Assembly: GCA_021734075.1 (NCBI GenBank)
Contig: JAIPJW010000008.1
Coordinates: 1 to 49,888 of the forward strand
Direction: 5' to 3'
DNA length: 49,888 bases
From: Cephaloticoccus sp.
Lineage (GTDB): Bacteria; Verrucomicrobiota; Verrucomicrobiia; Opitutales; Opitutaceae
The translations under genes were made by a program, and so were the position numbers. Positions within the stretch are counted from its first letter, which is position 1. Each line of letters begins with the position of its first letter. This document shows positions 16,690 through 25,552 of the stretch, in pieces. The notes beneath the pieces were generated by a model. That model ran no database searches. It was not told the DNA's origin and saw nothing but the letters and a program-made list of their open reading frames with translations.

Positions 16690-17448
16690 ATGGCCACCCA
16701 GGAATTCTACGTCCGCAACGAGTCTGAGACCGAAGCACGTGGACCTTTCAACATCGAGCAATTGTCCACCCTGATTGATAACGGGCAAATCACGACAGAT
16801 ACGCTCTTCTATGACGCAACCACGGAACAGTGGGCGGCCATCGACACCAGCGAGGAACTCAAAGCGGCGCTCTTCCCGGTGAAGAAAGCGCTCAAGATGC
16901 GCACCAAGCATAATCTCCAGTCCCTCAATGCCGAGGTTACCGACAGCCGTCCGCCCATCACGGTGGACGACATGCTGGCCGCGGCAGAGGGTCGCACCAC
17001 CGACACCAAAGACCGCAAGGATCCCGAAATTGCCATGGCCCGGGCCGCGGCGGTGGGGATATGGAGTTGTGTCTTCATGCTCATCATCGCCGCCTTGGCC
17101 GAGCTGTTGCCGGCCATCGATTTCCTGATGAAGTTTGATCCGGCCAAACTGCTGGAAAACCCGTTGGTGATATTGGGCGCGGCGGATGCCATTCTGGCGA
17201 TCATCCTGATGCTCGGCATGGTCACCATTTATCCGGTGGTGCGTTTTCGTGCGGCTTTGGGCTTCGGCTTTCTGGGCTTTGTTTTTTATACTCAGGGTCT
17301 CTCGATGCCATTCCTCGCCACCGCCGGCGGATCCGTGGGCCTCTATCTCTGCACCGTGAGCGTCTCCCTGCCCATGGTTGTGATCAGTGGCTTGGTTGGC
17401 CTGGCCGGCATGGCCGGGCTGGCCTATCATCTGATCATGACGCCTTGA
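16690..17448 (+). CDS. GYF_2-domain membrane protein of unknown function
   Basis: A 252-residue protein. Residues 1-60 (EFYVRNESETEARGPFNIEQL, then TLFYDATTEQWAAI) form a GYF_2 (DUF4339) domain, a small module thought to bind proline-rich or other peptides. A charged linker leads to four hydrophobic segments from about residue 117 to the C-terminus. It sits 63 bp after argS and is followed directly by the BrkB/YihY gene, so the two membrane proteins are probably made together. The function is not known. Confidence 0.75.
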   Translation: MATQEFYVRNESETEARGPFNIEQLSTLIDNGQITTDTLFYDATTEQWAAIDTSEELKAALFPVKKALKMRTKHNLQSLNAEVTDSRPPITVDDMLAAAEGRTTDTKDRKDPEIAMARAAAVGIWSCVFMLIIAALAELLPAIDFLMKFDPAKLLENPLVILGAADAILAIILMLGMVTIYPVVRFRAALGFGFLGFVFYTQGLSMPFLATAGGSVGLYLCTVSVSLPMVVISGLVGLAGMAGLAYHLIMTP

Positions 17449-17454
17449 TTGATC

Positions 17455-19029
17455 ATGGCACGCTTGGCTGAACGCTGGCACCGGTTTTCAGAGCTCTATC
17501 ACAAGGAAATCTGGCAACAGGCGGATGTGCGGCACTCCCCGTTAAGGTGTGGCCTGTATACCATCCTGCGTATTTTTTCGATCACCACCACGGTGTTCGG
17601 TGAAACCAAGGCAGCCAGTCGGGCCGCGGCGCTGAGTTTCAGCTCCCTGCTGGGCTTCGGTCCCATGATCGCGATTGCCATGGTCGTGGCCGGCATGGTC
17701 GTCGATCAGAAAGATCCCAATCTGGCGGTTAATGCACTCAACCGGATGATCAAGTTCGTCGCACCTCAGGTCGGCCAGTATGAAACCATGACCGCAGGGT
17801 CCCTGAAGCAACCAAGTGCCTCCAGCAGCGACTTGGCACAAGTGATCGCTCCGGCCCCGACCTTGGATTCTGGGCAGAACCCGGAACCCGCCAGGGCAGC
17901 CGCACCCACCGCGACCGCACCCATAACCAACGTCAACCCGGGTTTGGTTCAACTGATCAACGGGGTGGTGGCGGGATCTCGCTCCAGCACCGCCGGCGCG
18001 CTGGGCGCCCTGACCTTGATTTTCATCGTCATCCTGCTGTTCAAATCCATCGAGGATACTTTCAACGAGATCTGGGGGGTGCGCGAAGGACGCTCCTGGT
18101 TGATGCGCATCATCTATTACTGGACGATACTCACCCTGGGCGCCGTGATCTTCTTTGCCGCCGTCACCCTCCTGAGTGCCGGGGCCTTCATCAACGTGTT
18201 TATTGAACGACTGCCCTACGGCAATGAGTTGCTCTCCGCGGCAAGGTGGATGCTGCCCCTGGCTTCGGGCACGCTGGTGGTGGTGATGCTCACCCTGTTT
18301 TATCGCTACATTCCCAACACCCATGTCTTTTGGCGTTCCGCCCTCATTGGCGCCGTGATCGTCGCCCTGCTCCTGCTGCTGAACAACTACCTCGCGTTCA
18401 TTTATGTGCGTCGCGTCGTTCTCTCCAAAAGTCTTTACGGTTCCCTCGGAATCTTACCGATCCTGATGTTCGGACTCTATGTCTTCTGGTTGTATGTGCT
18501 GATCGGCGGCCAAATCAGCTATGCGGTGCAAAACGTGCATTTTCGCAGCAGTCAAAACGCCTGGAGCACCCTTTCGTCCTCCACCCGCGAACGGTTGTGT
18601 CTGATTGTGCTGCTAACCATCGGTCGACGCTGGCAAAACTGTTTGCCGGCCAGCACCACCTCCCAACTCAGTGCCATGATCAAGGTGCCCACCCAGATCC
18701 TGAACGAGTGTATCAATCTGTTGGTGGATATGAAACTCATCACGCCCATCCCCCCGAACGATGCAGACCCCTCGACCGATTTTCTTTACCAACCCGCCCG
18801 GCCACTGAATCATATCACCCTCGGCGATTTCAAAAAACGGCTTGAGAACCACGGGGAAAACCCAACAAGTGAAACCATCGATGCGCTGGACCCGGTGCAA
18901 CAGGGCTATAATTCCGCCCTGCAGCAGGGTTGGGAAGGGGAATTCTTTCAAAAACCACTCGATCGGCTCTTTGCCGAGCACGATTTCGAAGGTTCCCGCC
19001 CCCCGTTCACCTTTGGCAAGGAAAGGTAA
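17455..19029 (+). CDS. YihY/BrkB family inner-membrane protein
   Basis: About 524 residues with six predicted membrane spans. Family features include ETKAASRAAALSFSSLLGFGPM in the first span region, LLFKSIEDTFNEIWGVREGRSW, and the VYRVYIPN-like FYRYIPNTHVFWRSALIGA. The family was once called ribonuclease BN in error; its transport or envelope role remains unclear. Two departures are visible. An Ala/Pro-rich insertion lies near residues 115-162 between spans one and two. A long cytoplasmic tail from about residue 390 has a winged-helix-like piece (TSQLSAMIKVPTQILNECIN). ATG 17455 is preferred over TTG 17449. It lies 6 bp after the GYF_2 gene. Confidence 0.85.
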   Translation: MARLAERWHRFSELYHKEIWQQADVRHSPLRCGLYTILRIFSITTTVFGETKAASRAAALSFSSLLGFGPMIAIAMVVAGMVVDQKDPNLAVNALNRMIKFVAPQVGQYETMTAGSLKQPSASSSDLAQVIAPAPTLDSGQNPEPARAAAPTATAPITNVNPGLVQLINGVVAGSRSSTAGALGALTLIFIVILLFKSIEDTFNEIWGVREGRSWLMRIIYYWTILTLGAVIFFAAVTLLSAGAFINVFIERLPYGNELLSAARWMLPLASGTLVVVMLTLFYRYIPNTHVFWRSALIGAVIVALLLLLNNYLAFIYVRRVVLSKSLYGSLGILPILMFGLYVFWLYVLIGGQISYAVQNVHFRSSQNAWSTLSSSTRERLCLIVLLTIGRRWQNCLPASTTSQLSAMIKVPTQILNECINLLVDMKLITPIPPNDADPSTDFLYQPARPLNHITLGDFKKRLENHGENPTSETIDALDPVQQGYNSALQQGWEGEFFQKPLDRLFAEHDFEGSRPPFTFGKER

Positions 19030-19076
19030 TCCGGCCCGGCCGGGGTTCTACTTGAATCAGACCGACCCAAATAACC

Positions 19077-19093
19077 CTTGCCTCATAGGCAAG
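19077..19093. other. Perfect short hairpin between BrkB and PpiD-like genes
   Basis: CTTGCCT, a 3-nt loop, then AGGCAAG. No T-run follows, so it is not a standard terminator; it could act as a transcript-processing site or a weak stop. Confidence 0.4.
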
Positions 19094-19120
19094 CCCACCT
19101 AGCTTCGCCGGTTTATCCCC

Positions 19121-20785
19121 ATGATTTCCTGGATCCAGCGCTACTTTCAGAGACATTTCGCCATCATCTTCGTGTTGGTCCTGGCTGCCATGGCCATCCC
19201 GCTCGTGGTCGTGTTCGCGCCCTCTTCCGGCATCGGTCAAGGCGGTCAAGATGTCGCCACACGAAATGTCTTTGGCTATAACTTGGGCTCGCAAGAGGAT
19301 CAGGCGCGTCTGTTTGGCGATGCCAACCTCAGCGCCACACTGCAACTCGGCTACAGTGGAATGGACAGCGATCAGTTGCAGCAATACGCCTTGCAACGTG
19401 CAGCGGCTATCGAACTGGCCAAACAGCTGAACCTACCCGCGAGTTCAAAGGCAGAAGTGGCCGATTACATCAAGGGACTGCGCGCCTTCAGCACCCCGGA
19501 GGGTGGCTTTGATACCCAGCGCTACAACGCCTTTCGCGATTCGCTCAAGGCCGGCGGACGCTATTCCGAGGCGGACGTCAGCCGGATTATTGCCGCCGAT
19601 GTGCGCGTGGACAAAGTGCGCCAGTTGCTGGCCGGTCCCGGTTACGTTTTGGACGCGGATGTCGTCACTCAACTCAAACGCATCGGCACAACCTGGACCT
19701 TGGGTTTGGCGACCATCAATTACAGTGATTTCAAGCCCTCCATCACTGCCACCAACGAGCAACTCGCGAAATTTTTCAGCGACAATACCTTTCGCTATGA
19801 AATTGGCCCCCGGGTGAGCGTCAGCTACGTCAAATTTCCCGCGGCCGACTATTCGGCCCGGATAAGTGTCACCGAGGATGAACTGAAGGCGTTGTTCGCC
19901 GCCGCACCCGGGAGATACAAACTGCCTGCGAAGGATGACAAGACTCCGGCCAAGGTCGCCGGAGCGGACGATTTCGCCCTCGTGCGTGATCAAGTTGAAG
20001 CCAACCTCCGCCTGGCCAAAGCCCGGCAATTGGCCACCAAGGCCGCGTCGGACATCAGTTTGGCCATTTACGAGAGCAAGCTCGCCAACGATCCCGCCAC
20101 GCTCGCCTCCTTCCTGTCTGCGCATCAGGTCAAGGAAGTGCTCCTCAATCCCTTTACGCAGGCCGCTGGTCCCGCGGAATTGAACAACTCGGCTGACGTG
20201 ACCACGGCCGCCTTCAAACTGGACGGTGAGCGCTTCTATTCCGATGCCGTGCCGGTAATCGATGGAGCCGTGGTGCTGTTCTGGAAAGACACCCTGCCAC
20301 CACGCACTCCGCTGATGAGTGAAGTGCAATACATGGTGTCCACCGACTACATGGAAAATGAGAAGCGCAAGTTGTTTGTGGAACTCGGGCGCAGGGCCAA
20401 GTCCCTGCTCGAGACCCGCCTCAAAGCGGGCACTGACTTGGCGACGGCGGCGAAGGCCGTGTCCGACACGGTTGCCACGCCGATCGAAGCCAAGATGTTG
20501 ACTCCTTTTTCTGCCGCAAATCCCCCCACCGAGGATGATTTTTCCTACTACAATACCTTGGACAATCTGGAACAAGGAGGGGTGTCCGACATGATCATCA
20601 CCCGGGAAAAAGGGGTCATGGTCTACGCGGCCGGCAAAAAATTGCCCGATCTTACCAAGGCCAATCCGCAATATGAGACCACGCGCAACCAAATCGCCGC
20701 TGTCACTGCCCGCATGGGTGCGAACAAGATCCTTGAGGAAATGGTCGAGCGGGAGTTGAAAAAGTCCGAGCCCAAGCTCGATTAG
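19121..20785 (+). CDS. PpiD/SurA-like membrane-anchored periplasmic chaperone
   Basis: A 554-residue protein with one N-terminal membrane anchor (FAIIFVLVLAAMAIPLVVVF, about residues 14-33) and a long periplasmic part. The stretch after the anchor resembles the SurA_N_3/PpiD chaperone region (ATRNVFGYNLGSQED, then LQRAAAIELAKQLNLPAS). I cannot find a convincing parvulin active-site block, so it may be a chaperone without isomerase activity. PpiD in other bacteria assists folding of proteins leaving the Sec translocon. It is followed by a strong terminator. The family call is moderate because these proteins diverge quickly. Confidence 0.7.
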   Translation: MISWIQRYFQRHFAIIFVLVLAAMAIPLVVVFAPSSGIGQGGQDVATRNVFGYNLGSQEDQARLFGDANLSATLQLGYSGMDSDQLQQYALQRAAAIELAKQLNLPASSKAEVADYIKGLRAFSTPEGGFDTQRYNAFRDSLKAGGRYSEADVSRIIAADVRVDKVRQLLAGPGYVLDADVVTQLKRIGTTWTLGLATINYSDFKPSITATNEQLAKFFSDNTFRYEIGPRVSVSYVKFPAADYSARISVTEDELKALFAAAPGRYKLPAKDDKTPAKVAGADDFALVRDQVEANLRLAKARQLATKAASDISLAIYESKLANDPATLASFLSAHQVKEVLLNPFTQAAGPAELNNSADVTTAAFKLDGERFYSDAVPVIDGAVVLFWKDTLPPRTPLMSEVQYMVSTDYMENEKRKLFVELGRRAKSLLETRLKAGTDLATAAKAVSDTVATPIEAKMLTPFSAANPPTEDDFSYYNTLDNLEQGGVSDMIITREKGVMVYAAGKKLPDLTKANPQYETTRNQIAAVTARMGANKILEEMVERELKKSEPKLD

Positions 20786-20792
20786 TTCGTCC

Positions 20793-20819
20793 ACCCGCCG
20801 GTCCGCTGGCGGGTTTTTC
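20793..20819 (+). terminator. Rho-independent terminator after PpiD-like gene
   Basis: Stem ACCCGCC / GGCGGGT with an 8-nt loop, followed by a run of five T. It begins 8 bp after the stop codon. Confidence 0.92.
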
Positions 20820-21089
20820 ATTATCGAGTCTGCAACCGTTTATCCATACCGATAACCGTTCGCCCTATTTAGGCTCGAACCTTAAGGACACCTGGCGGAA
20901 AATTAACGCATGAACATCATCCAGCTTCGACGCCTGGCGGAACATGGGCTGTAATTAAACGAAACCTGATCCCCCCGCAGACGTCTCTCCTCCCACAAAC
21001 CAGCCAGTCGAGTAAAAATCGGTAACTTTTTCCCCTTTCGCGTGTTCTCAACACAACTTCGGCCTCTTTTGTAACCCACCACGCATTCC
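20820..21089. other. Gene-free spacer upstream of TolC-like gene
   Basis: About 270 bp without a credible gene. It contains AACCGTT twice (20834-20840, 20854-20860), the 10-mer CCTGGCGGAA twice (20891-20900, 20933-20942) and a possible 14-codon frame between the latter (starts at 20910). The promoter of the TolC-like gene is probably here but no clear -35/-10 pair is recognisable. Confidence 0.5.
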
Positions 21090-22604
21090 ATGTCGTCTTC
21101 GTTTTATCCCTCCGCCTTTCTCCGCACCACCTTTGTTCTGGCCCTCGCTTCGATCTTGCCGCTCTGCGCTGCCGAACCAGCCCCCAGTGGTCCCGCCCAA
21201 CAGCTCACCCTCCGGGAATGCATTGCCCGGGCTTTGGACAAAAACTTCAGCTTGAAGATTCAAGGCCTTGACAGTGCCAATGCCTTGGAAGCCCTCACCG
21301 TCTCACAATCTGATTTTGATCCCAGTTTCACCCTGAGCACGACCAAATCCGTGAATCAGGCCGACCAGGCATCGACCACCCTGGTGGGGACGAAAAGCGA
21401 CTCACTGGACACCCGCATTGGCGTGACGCAGAAAGTCTCCAGCGGTGCCACGGTCAACCTCAGCAGCAGTCTCGCCCGCAATTCTACCAACAATACCTTT
21501 GCAACCCTCAATCCCGCCTACAACGCGGACGTCTCGCTCAGCATCAGCCAACCCTTGTTGAAAAATGCCGGATCAGCCGTCAATCGCGCCGCGATCGACA
21601 AGGCTGAAATCGGCGTGACCATTGCCAACCTGAAATACAAGGGCCAGGTGCTGCAGTTGGTGCGCGATACCGAGTCCGCTTATTACAACCTGGTTTTTGC
21701 CCGTGAACAGTTGAAAGTCCGGGTCAGCAGCCTCGAACTTGCCCAAAAACTCTACGAGGAAAACAAAACCCGAAAAAATACCGGGGTCGCCACCGATCTT
21801 GACGTCTTGCAGGCCGAAGTCGGAGTGGAAACCTCCCGCCGGGGTGTTATCCTAGCCCAACAGAGTGTGCGTGATGCCGAGGACGGATTGCTCAACTTGA
21901 TTGGCCAGTTCGAGTTCAACACCAATTTGGGTGAGGTCAGCCTGCCCGCCGTCGACAACCCCACGCCAAATTTTGGCGTATCCTTGCAGATGGCCCGGGA
22001 CACACAACCCGACTACGTGGCCGCAACGAATTCACTCAAGCAGCTCGAAATCGATGTCGCCACGGCTAAGCGCAATCGCATGCCCGCATTGGATTTGGGA
22101 GGAGCAGTCGGCTACAATGCCCGGGACAACAGTGCCGGTGGAGCCTTGGATCGCCTGCCCAATGGTGACGGATACTCGTGGCAGGTTGATCTTTCCTTGA
22201 AAATGCCCTGGGGTCGGCGCCTGGACAAAGCGCGCTATCAGACCGCTTTGAATTCCTATCAGCGCCAACAAACCAGCGTGCGGCAGATGGAGCAAAACCT
22301 AGAGGTCTTGGTGCGCTCGGCGGTTCGTTCCGTGGAAACCAATCTCGCGAGCGTCGCCATCTCCCGCAAAGCCACCGGTCTGAGCGAAAAGCAATACGAA
22401 TTGGAAAAGGCCCGTTTCGATGCCGGTCTTTCCACCAGCCGGCGGGTATTGGAAGCCCAGGATGATCTGGAAACCGCGCGAGTGGCTGAATTGCAGGCGC
22501 GGGTAAATCTCCGGACTGCCATGGCTGAATTGCAGCGACTGGATGGCAGTTCCCTTGGTTATTATAATATCTTGGTTGAGGATCAGCAGGCGACCGTGCG
22601 GTAA
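21090..22604 (+). CDS. TolC family outer-membrane channel protein
   Basis: A 504-residue exported protein (signal peptide about residues 1-28, ending LCAAEP) with the two repeated halves of the outer membrane efflux protein fold. Repeat starts include LTLRECIARALDKNFSLKIQ, and the long coiled-coil segments include LVRDTESAYYNLVFAREQL and KQYELEKARFDAGLSTSRRVLEAQ. Such proteins form a trimeric beta-barrel and periplasmic tunnel for efflux or type I secretion. No periplasmic adaptor or inner-membrane pump is adjacent, so the partner must lie elsewhere. It is convergent with miaA. Confidence 0.9.
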   Translation: MSSSFYPSAFLRTTFVLALASILPLCAAEPAPSGPAQQLTLRECIARALDKNFSLKIQGLDSANALEALTVSQSDFDPSFTLSTTKSVNQADQASTTLVGTKSDSLDTRIGVTQKVSSGATVNLSSSLARNSTNNTFATLNPAYNADVSLSISQPLLKNAGSAVNRAAIDKAEIGVTIANLKYKGQVLQLVRDTESAYYNLVFAREQLKVRVSSLELAQKLYEENKTRKNTGVATDLDVLQAEVGVETSRRGVILAQQSVRDAEDGLLNLIGQFEFNTNLGEVSLPAVDNPTPNFGVSLQMARDTQPDYVAATNSLKQLEIDVATAKRNRMPALDLGGAVGYNARDNSAGGALDRLPNGDGYSWQVDLSLKMPWGRRLDKARYQTALNSYQRQQTSVRQMEQNLEVLVRSAVRSVETNLASVAISRKATGLSEKQYELEKARFDAGLSTSRRVLEAQDDLETARVAELQARVNLRTAMAELQRLDGSSLGYYNILVEDQQATVR

Positions 22605-22733
22605 ACTTGCCGCGGGATGCACCGTGAATTCCCTGTCCCGGGCCCGGATTTGACCACTTTGCTGACTGCCTCTCTTCCGGCAGGATTCAGTCGTTGGCAC
22701 GCGACCGCCGTTTCACGATTACCACTCTGACAG

Positions 22734-22752
22734 GCAGGTTTCACGAACCTGC
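22734..22752. other. Hairpin at TolC / miaA convergence
   Basis: GCAGGTT, a 5-nt loop, then AACCTGC. It overlaps the last codons of miaA and lies between the two convergent genes; there is no T-run. Possible weak terminator for the TolC-like gene. Confidence 0.4.
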
Positions 22753-23652
22753 AAACAGCTGGTCGATTGCCACCCCGGCCGCCGGCATCTGGCGATGGGA
22801 CGGCAATTGAGTGCGGAACCAAGTGCGTTGTTTTTTCACCAACGACCGGGTGTTCTTGACGATTTCATCCACCAATGCCTCCCGGGGCAACTTGCCTTCC
22901 AGCATGGCCTGAACTTCGCGATAGCCAATTGCCCCGGCAGCGCTGGGGTTGTTACCCATGCCCAAAGGCAGGAGGTGCTCCACTTCGGCAATCAAACCCG
23001 CCTCAATCATCTGAATCACCCGCATTCTGATGCGTTGCTCCAACTCGTCTGGCGGGCGCGCCAGTTCCACCAATTTTATTTCATAACCGGCAAATGGAGC
23101 TGGCTGGGTGGCAAAATCCACCTGCAAGTCCCGCAGGGTGCGGCCCGAGGCCAGACAGCGTTCCAGGGCGCGGGTGACTCGCCGGGGATTGGCCTGATCA
23201 AGCTGCCCCAACCCATCCGGGTTGAGCCGGTTTAGTTCGGACACAGCCTGGGCCAGGGTCATTGCCCCCACCCTCTGGCGCATGTCAGGCGGCACGTGCA
23301 CGGCATCCACCACCGGGGCGAAAAAGGCCTTCAGATAAAATCCACTTCCGCCCACGACCAGCACCGGACAATGGCGTGCGGCCAGGTCCCTGATCACCTC
23401 CTGGGCCATCATGACATAGCGGGCAATGTCCATGGCCGCGTCCGGCGAACAAATATCGATCAAATGATGGGGCACCCGCCCAAGTTCCTGCACCGTAGGC
23501 TTGGCGGTGCCGATGTTCATGCCGCGGTAAAACAACAGGGAATCGCAGGAGAGAATTTCCGCATGATTGGCTTCCGCCCATGCCAGGGCAGTCTCGGTTT
23601 TGCCCACCGCCGTGCAGCCGGTGAGCACATGAATCACGTTGAAGGAAGCCAT
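22741..23652 (-). CDS. miaA: tRNA dimethylallyltransferase
   Basis: Adds the isopentenyl group to A37 of tRNAs that read codons starting with U. The 303-residue protein has the P-loop GCTAVGKTETALAWA and the substrate block DSLLFYRGMNIGTAKP (usually DSxQxY). It also has PHHLIDI, GGSGFYLKA, RVTRALE, AIGYREVQAML and the KKQRTWFR tail. Length is normal. ATG 23652 begins MASFNVIHVLTGCTAVGKT, as expected. It is divergent from the lipid kinase gene with a 114-bp gap. Confidence 0.96.
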   Translation of the reverse strand: MASFNVIHVLTGCTAVGKTETALAWAEANHAEILSCDSLLFYRGMNIGTAKPTVQELGRVPHHLIDICSPDAAMDIARYVMMAQEVIRDLAARHCPVLVVGGSGFYLKAFFAPVVDAVHVPPDMRQRVGAMTLAQAVSELNRLNPDGLGQLDQANPRRVTRALERCLASGRTLRDLQVDFATQPAPFAGYEIKLVELARPPDELEQRIRMRVIQMIEAGLIAEVEHLLPLGMGNNPSAAGAIGYREVQAMLEGKLPREALVDEIVKNTRSLVKKQRTWFRTQLPSHRQMPAAGVAIDQLFAGS

Positions 23653-23766
23653 GCCGGTTGAAGTCTGAGGGCACGATCCGGACGGTTACAAGCGCGTGAT
23701 TTCCATTCCATCGGCCGCGTTCCACGCTCGCCCTGCCGACCGGCATCCCTCTAGCGTCTGCCTGGC

Positions 23767-24663
23767 TTGAAACTACGATTCATTTTCAACCCCCGATCCG
23801 GCCACAACGCACGCAATCCCCATCTGCTGGCCCGCGCCCGTGAATTCATCCGGGAGCACCGTCTTGACGCCACCGTGGTGCCCACGGAAAGACCCTTGCA
23901 TGCCACCGATCTTGCCCGACAAGCCATTGCCGAAGGTTGCGACGTGGTGGTGGCCATTGGAGGCGACGGCACCATGAATGAAATCGCCACCGCTTTGGTC
24001 GATTCTCCGTCAACCTTGGGATTGATCCCCTGCGGCTCGGGGAACGGATTGGGTCGACATCTCGGGATTCCGGGCCCGGGGCACGGGGCCTTTGCCAATT
24101 TGCTCAAGGGTCAGGTTCGGCTGATCGACTCCGGTTTCGCCAACGAAAGGGCATTTTTCAATGTCATGGGGCTGGGCTTTGACGCCGAAATCAGTGAGCG
24201 ATTCACGAAGGTTTCGCGCCGTGGTTTCGGGGCCTATATCGGCACGACGTTGGCCGCTTGGAGGAATTACCAAGCACCGGAAGTGCATATCCACGGCGGC
24301 GGGCAGGATTTGCTCGTCCGGGCCTTCATTCTGTCCGTGGCCAATTCCGATCAATTCGGCAACAACTGTTACATTGCCCCCGGGGCCCGGGTGGATGACG
24401 GCATCCTTGATCTTACGGTGCTCAAACCGGTGAACCTGCTCCAGGCCATCCCCTTGGGCTATCGCTTGTTTACCCAACGCGTCGGCGGCAGTCCCCATGC
24501 CCTTCGATTGCGGGGCGAAAAATTCGTCATCGACCGGCAAGCCCCGGGCCTGATCCACACGGACGGGGAACCCTTTGTCACCGGGGCCCGGGTCACCATC
24601 AGCGTGCGACCACGGAGCCTGCGCGTGCTGGTGCCGGACAATCAACGAACCACACAATCCTGA
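23767..24663 (+). CDS. Diacylglycerol kinase-family lipid kinase (DagK/YegS type)
   Basis: A 298-residue soluble kinase-fold protein. Motifs include FIFNPRSGHNARNP at the N-terminus, VVVAIGGDGTMNEIATAL (nucleotide-binding GGDGT), GLIPCGSGNGLGRHLGI, FFNVMGLGFDAEIS and a C-terminal TDGEP. Relatives phosphorylate diacylglycerol or other lipids with ATP. Here it could recycle diacylglycerol released from phospholipids, for example by the PlcP-like enzyme at 41946; that link is inferred. The start is TTG because an in-frame stop lies just upstream and the family begins at this point. The 3' end overlaps the convergent diguanylate cyclase gene by 22 bp. Confidence 0.9.
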   Translation: MKLRFIFNPRSGHNARNPHLLARAREFIREHRLDATVVPTERPLHATDLARQAIAEGCDVVVAIGGDGTMNEIATALVDSPSTLGLIPCGSGNGLGRHLGIPGPGHGAFANLLKGQVRLIDSGFANERAFFNVMGLGFDAEISERFTKVSRRGFGAYIGTTLAAWRNYQAPEVHIHGGGQDLLVRAFILSVANSDQFGNNCYIAPGARVDDGILDLTVLKPVNLLQAIPLGYRLFTQRVGGSPHALRLRGEKFVIDRQAPGLIHTDGEPFVTGARVTISVRPRSLRVLVPDNQRTTQS

Positions 24664-25550
24664 AAAGCGACCGCCCGATTGCGCCCGCGGGTCTTGGCCG
24701 CGTATAGGGCCTGGTCCGCCGCTTGCACGATGTCAGCCCGGTTGGCTCCATCATGCGGGAACACCGCCATGCCGGCACTGATCGTGATCGGCAGACTAAG
24801 CTCACCCGCGGCCACCGGCTTGTTCCGGATGGCAGCACACATGCGCTCCGTCGAGGTCGTGGCCATGGCGAGATCACTTTCCAGCATCAACACCACAAAT
24901 TCCTCACCGCCATAGCGCATCACGCGGTCGACGCTGCGCAATGCGCCCTGCAAGCGTTGTGCCACCTCCCGGAGCACGATATCGCCCACCGGATGGCCGT
25001 GCGTGTCATTGACATTCTTGAAGTGGTCTATGTCCAGCAAGGTCAGTGCAAAGGAACGACCAAACCGCTGGGATCGTTCCATTTCCTCGCGCAATATGTT
25101 CTCGAATACCCGGCGATTCAACAGACCGGTCAACTCGTCGCGCGTGGCCAATTGCCGCAGCGCCTCCAAGGTTTTCGCCAGCTTCAGGGCATAACGGAGG
25201 GAACGTTCCAGCATCGGGGCACTGAATTCTCCCTTGACCAGATAATCCAGAGCCCCGGCATTCATCGCCTCAATGTCCACCTTGGATCCGGTTTCAGCAG
25301 TCAGAAAAATAATGGGCACCCGACACTCGCGCTCCGTCGCCTCGCGGATCAGTTCCAGCCCATCACGGGGTCCCAAACGGTAATCCAACAAACAAGCCTC
25401 ATAGTCCCCGTGCAGCAATGCCTCCAACCCTTCCTCATAGGTGGCCTTCCACTCCAGCTCATAATGGCTGGCCACGAAGGCCTTGAACAGTTGCCGGGTC
25501 AGGCTGAACTGCATGCGGTCATCGTCGATGAGCAGTATTTTACGTGCCAT
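24642..25550 (-). CDS. Response regulator with diguanylate cyclase output
   Basis: A 302-residue protein. An N-terminal CheY-like receiver (DDD at residues 9-11, probable phospho-acceptor D56 in CLLDYRLG, Thr in FLTAE, Lys in LVKGEF) is joined to a GGDEF domain: RDELTGLLNRRVFE, LLDIDHFKNVNDTHGHPVGD and active-site YGGEEF. Four residues before the RYGGEEF stretch is RSVD, matching the inhibitory RxxD site, so product inhibition by cyclic di-GMP is likely. It synthesises cyclic di-GMP in response to an unidentified histidine kinase. No sensor kinase is adjacent. It lies just 2 bp from the trpA stop on the same strand. Confidence 0.95.
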   Translation of the reverse strand: MARKILLIDDDRMQFSLTRQLFKAFVASHYELEWKATYEEGLEALLHGDYEACLLDYRLGPRDGLELIREATERECRVPIIFLTAETGSKVDIEAMNAGALDYLVKGEFSAPMLERSLRYALKLAKTLEALRQLATRDELTGLLNRRVFENILREEMERSQRFGRSFALTLLDIDHFKNVNDTHGHPVGDIVLREVAQRLQGALRSVDRVMRYGGEEFVVLMLESDLAMATTSTERMCAAIRNKPVAAGELSLPITISAGMAVFPHDGANRADIVQAADQALYAAKTRGRNRAVAFQDCVVR

Positions 25551-25552
25551 GG

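Noticed and set aside
23685-23700. GTTAC and GTGAT 11 bp apart upstream of the lipid kinase as a Pho box
   Set aside because: Only two imperfect units; too likely by chance.
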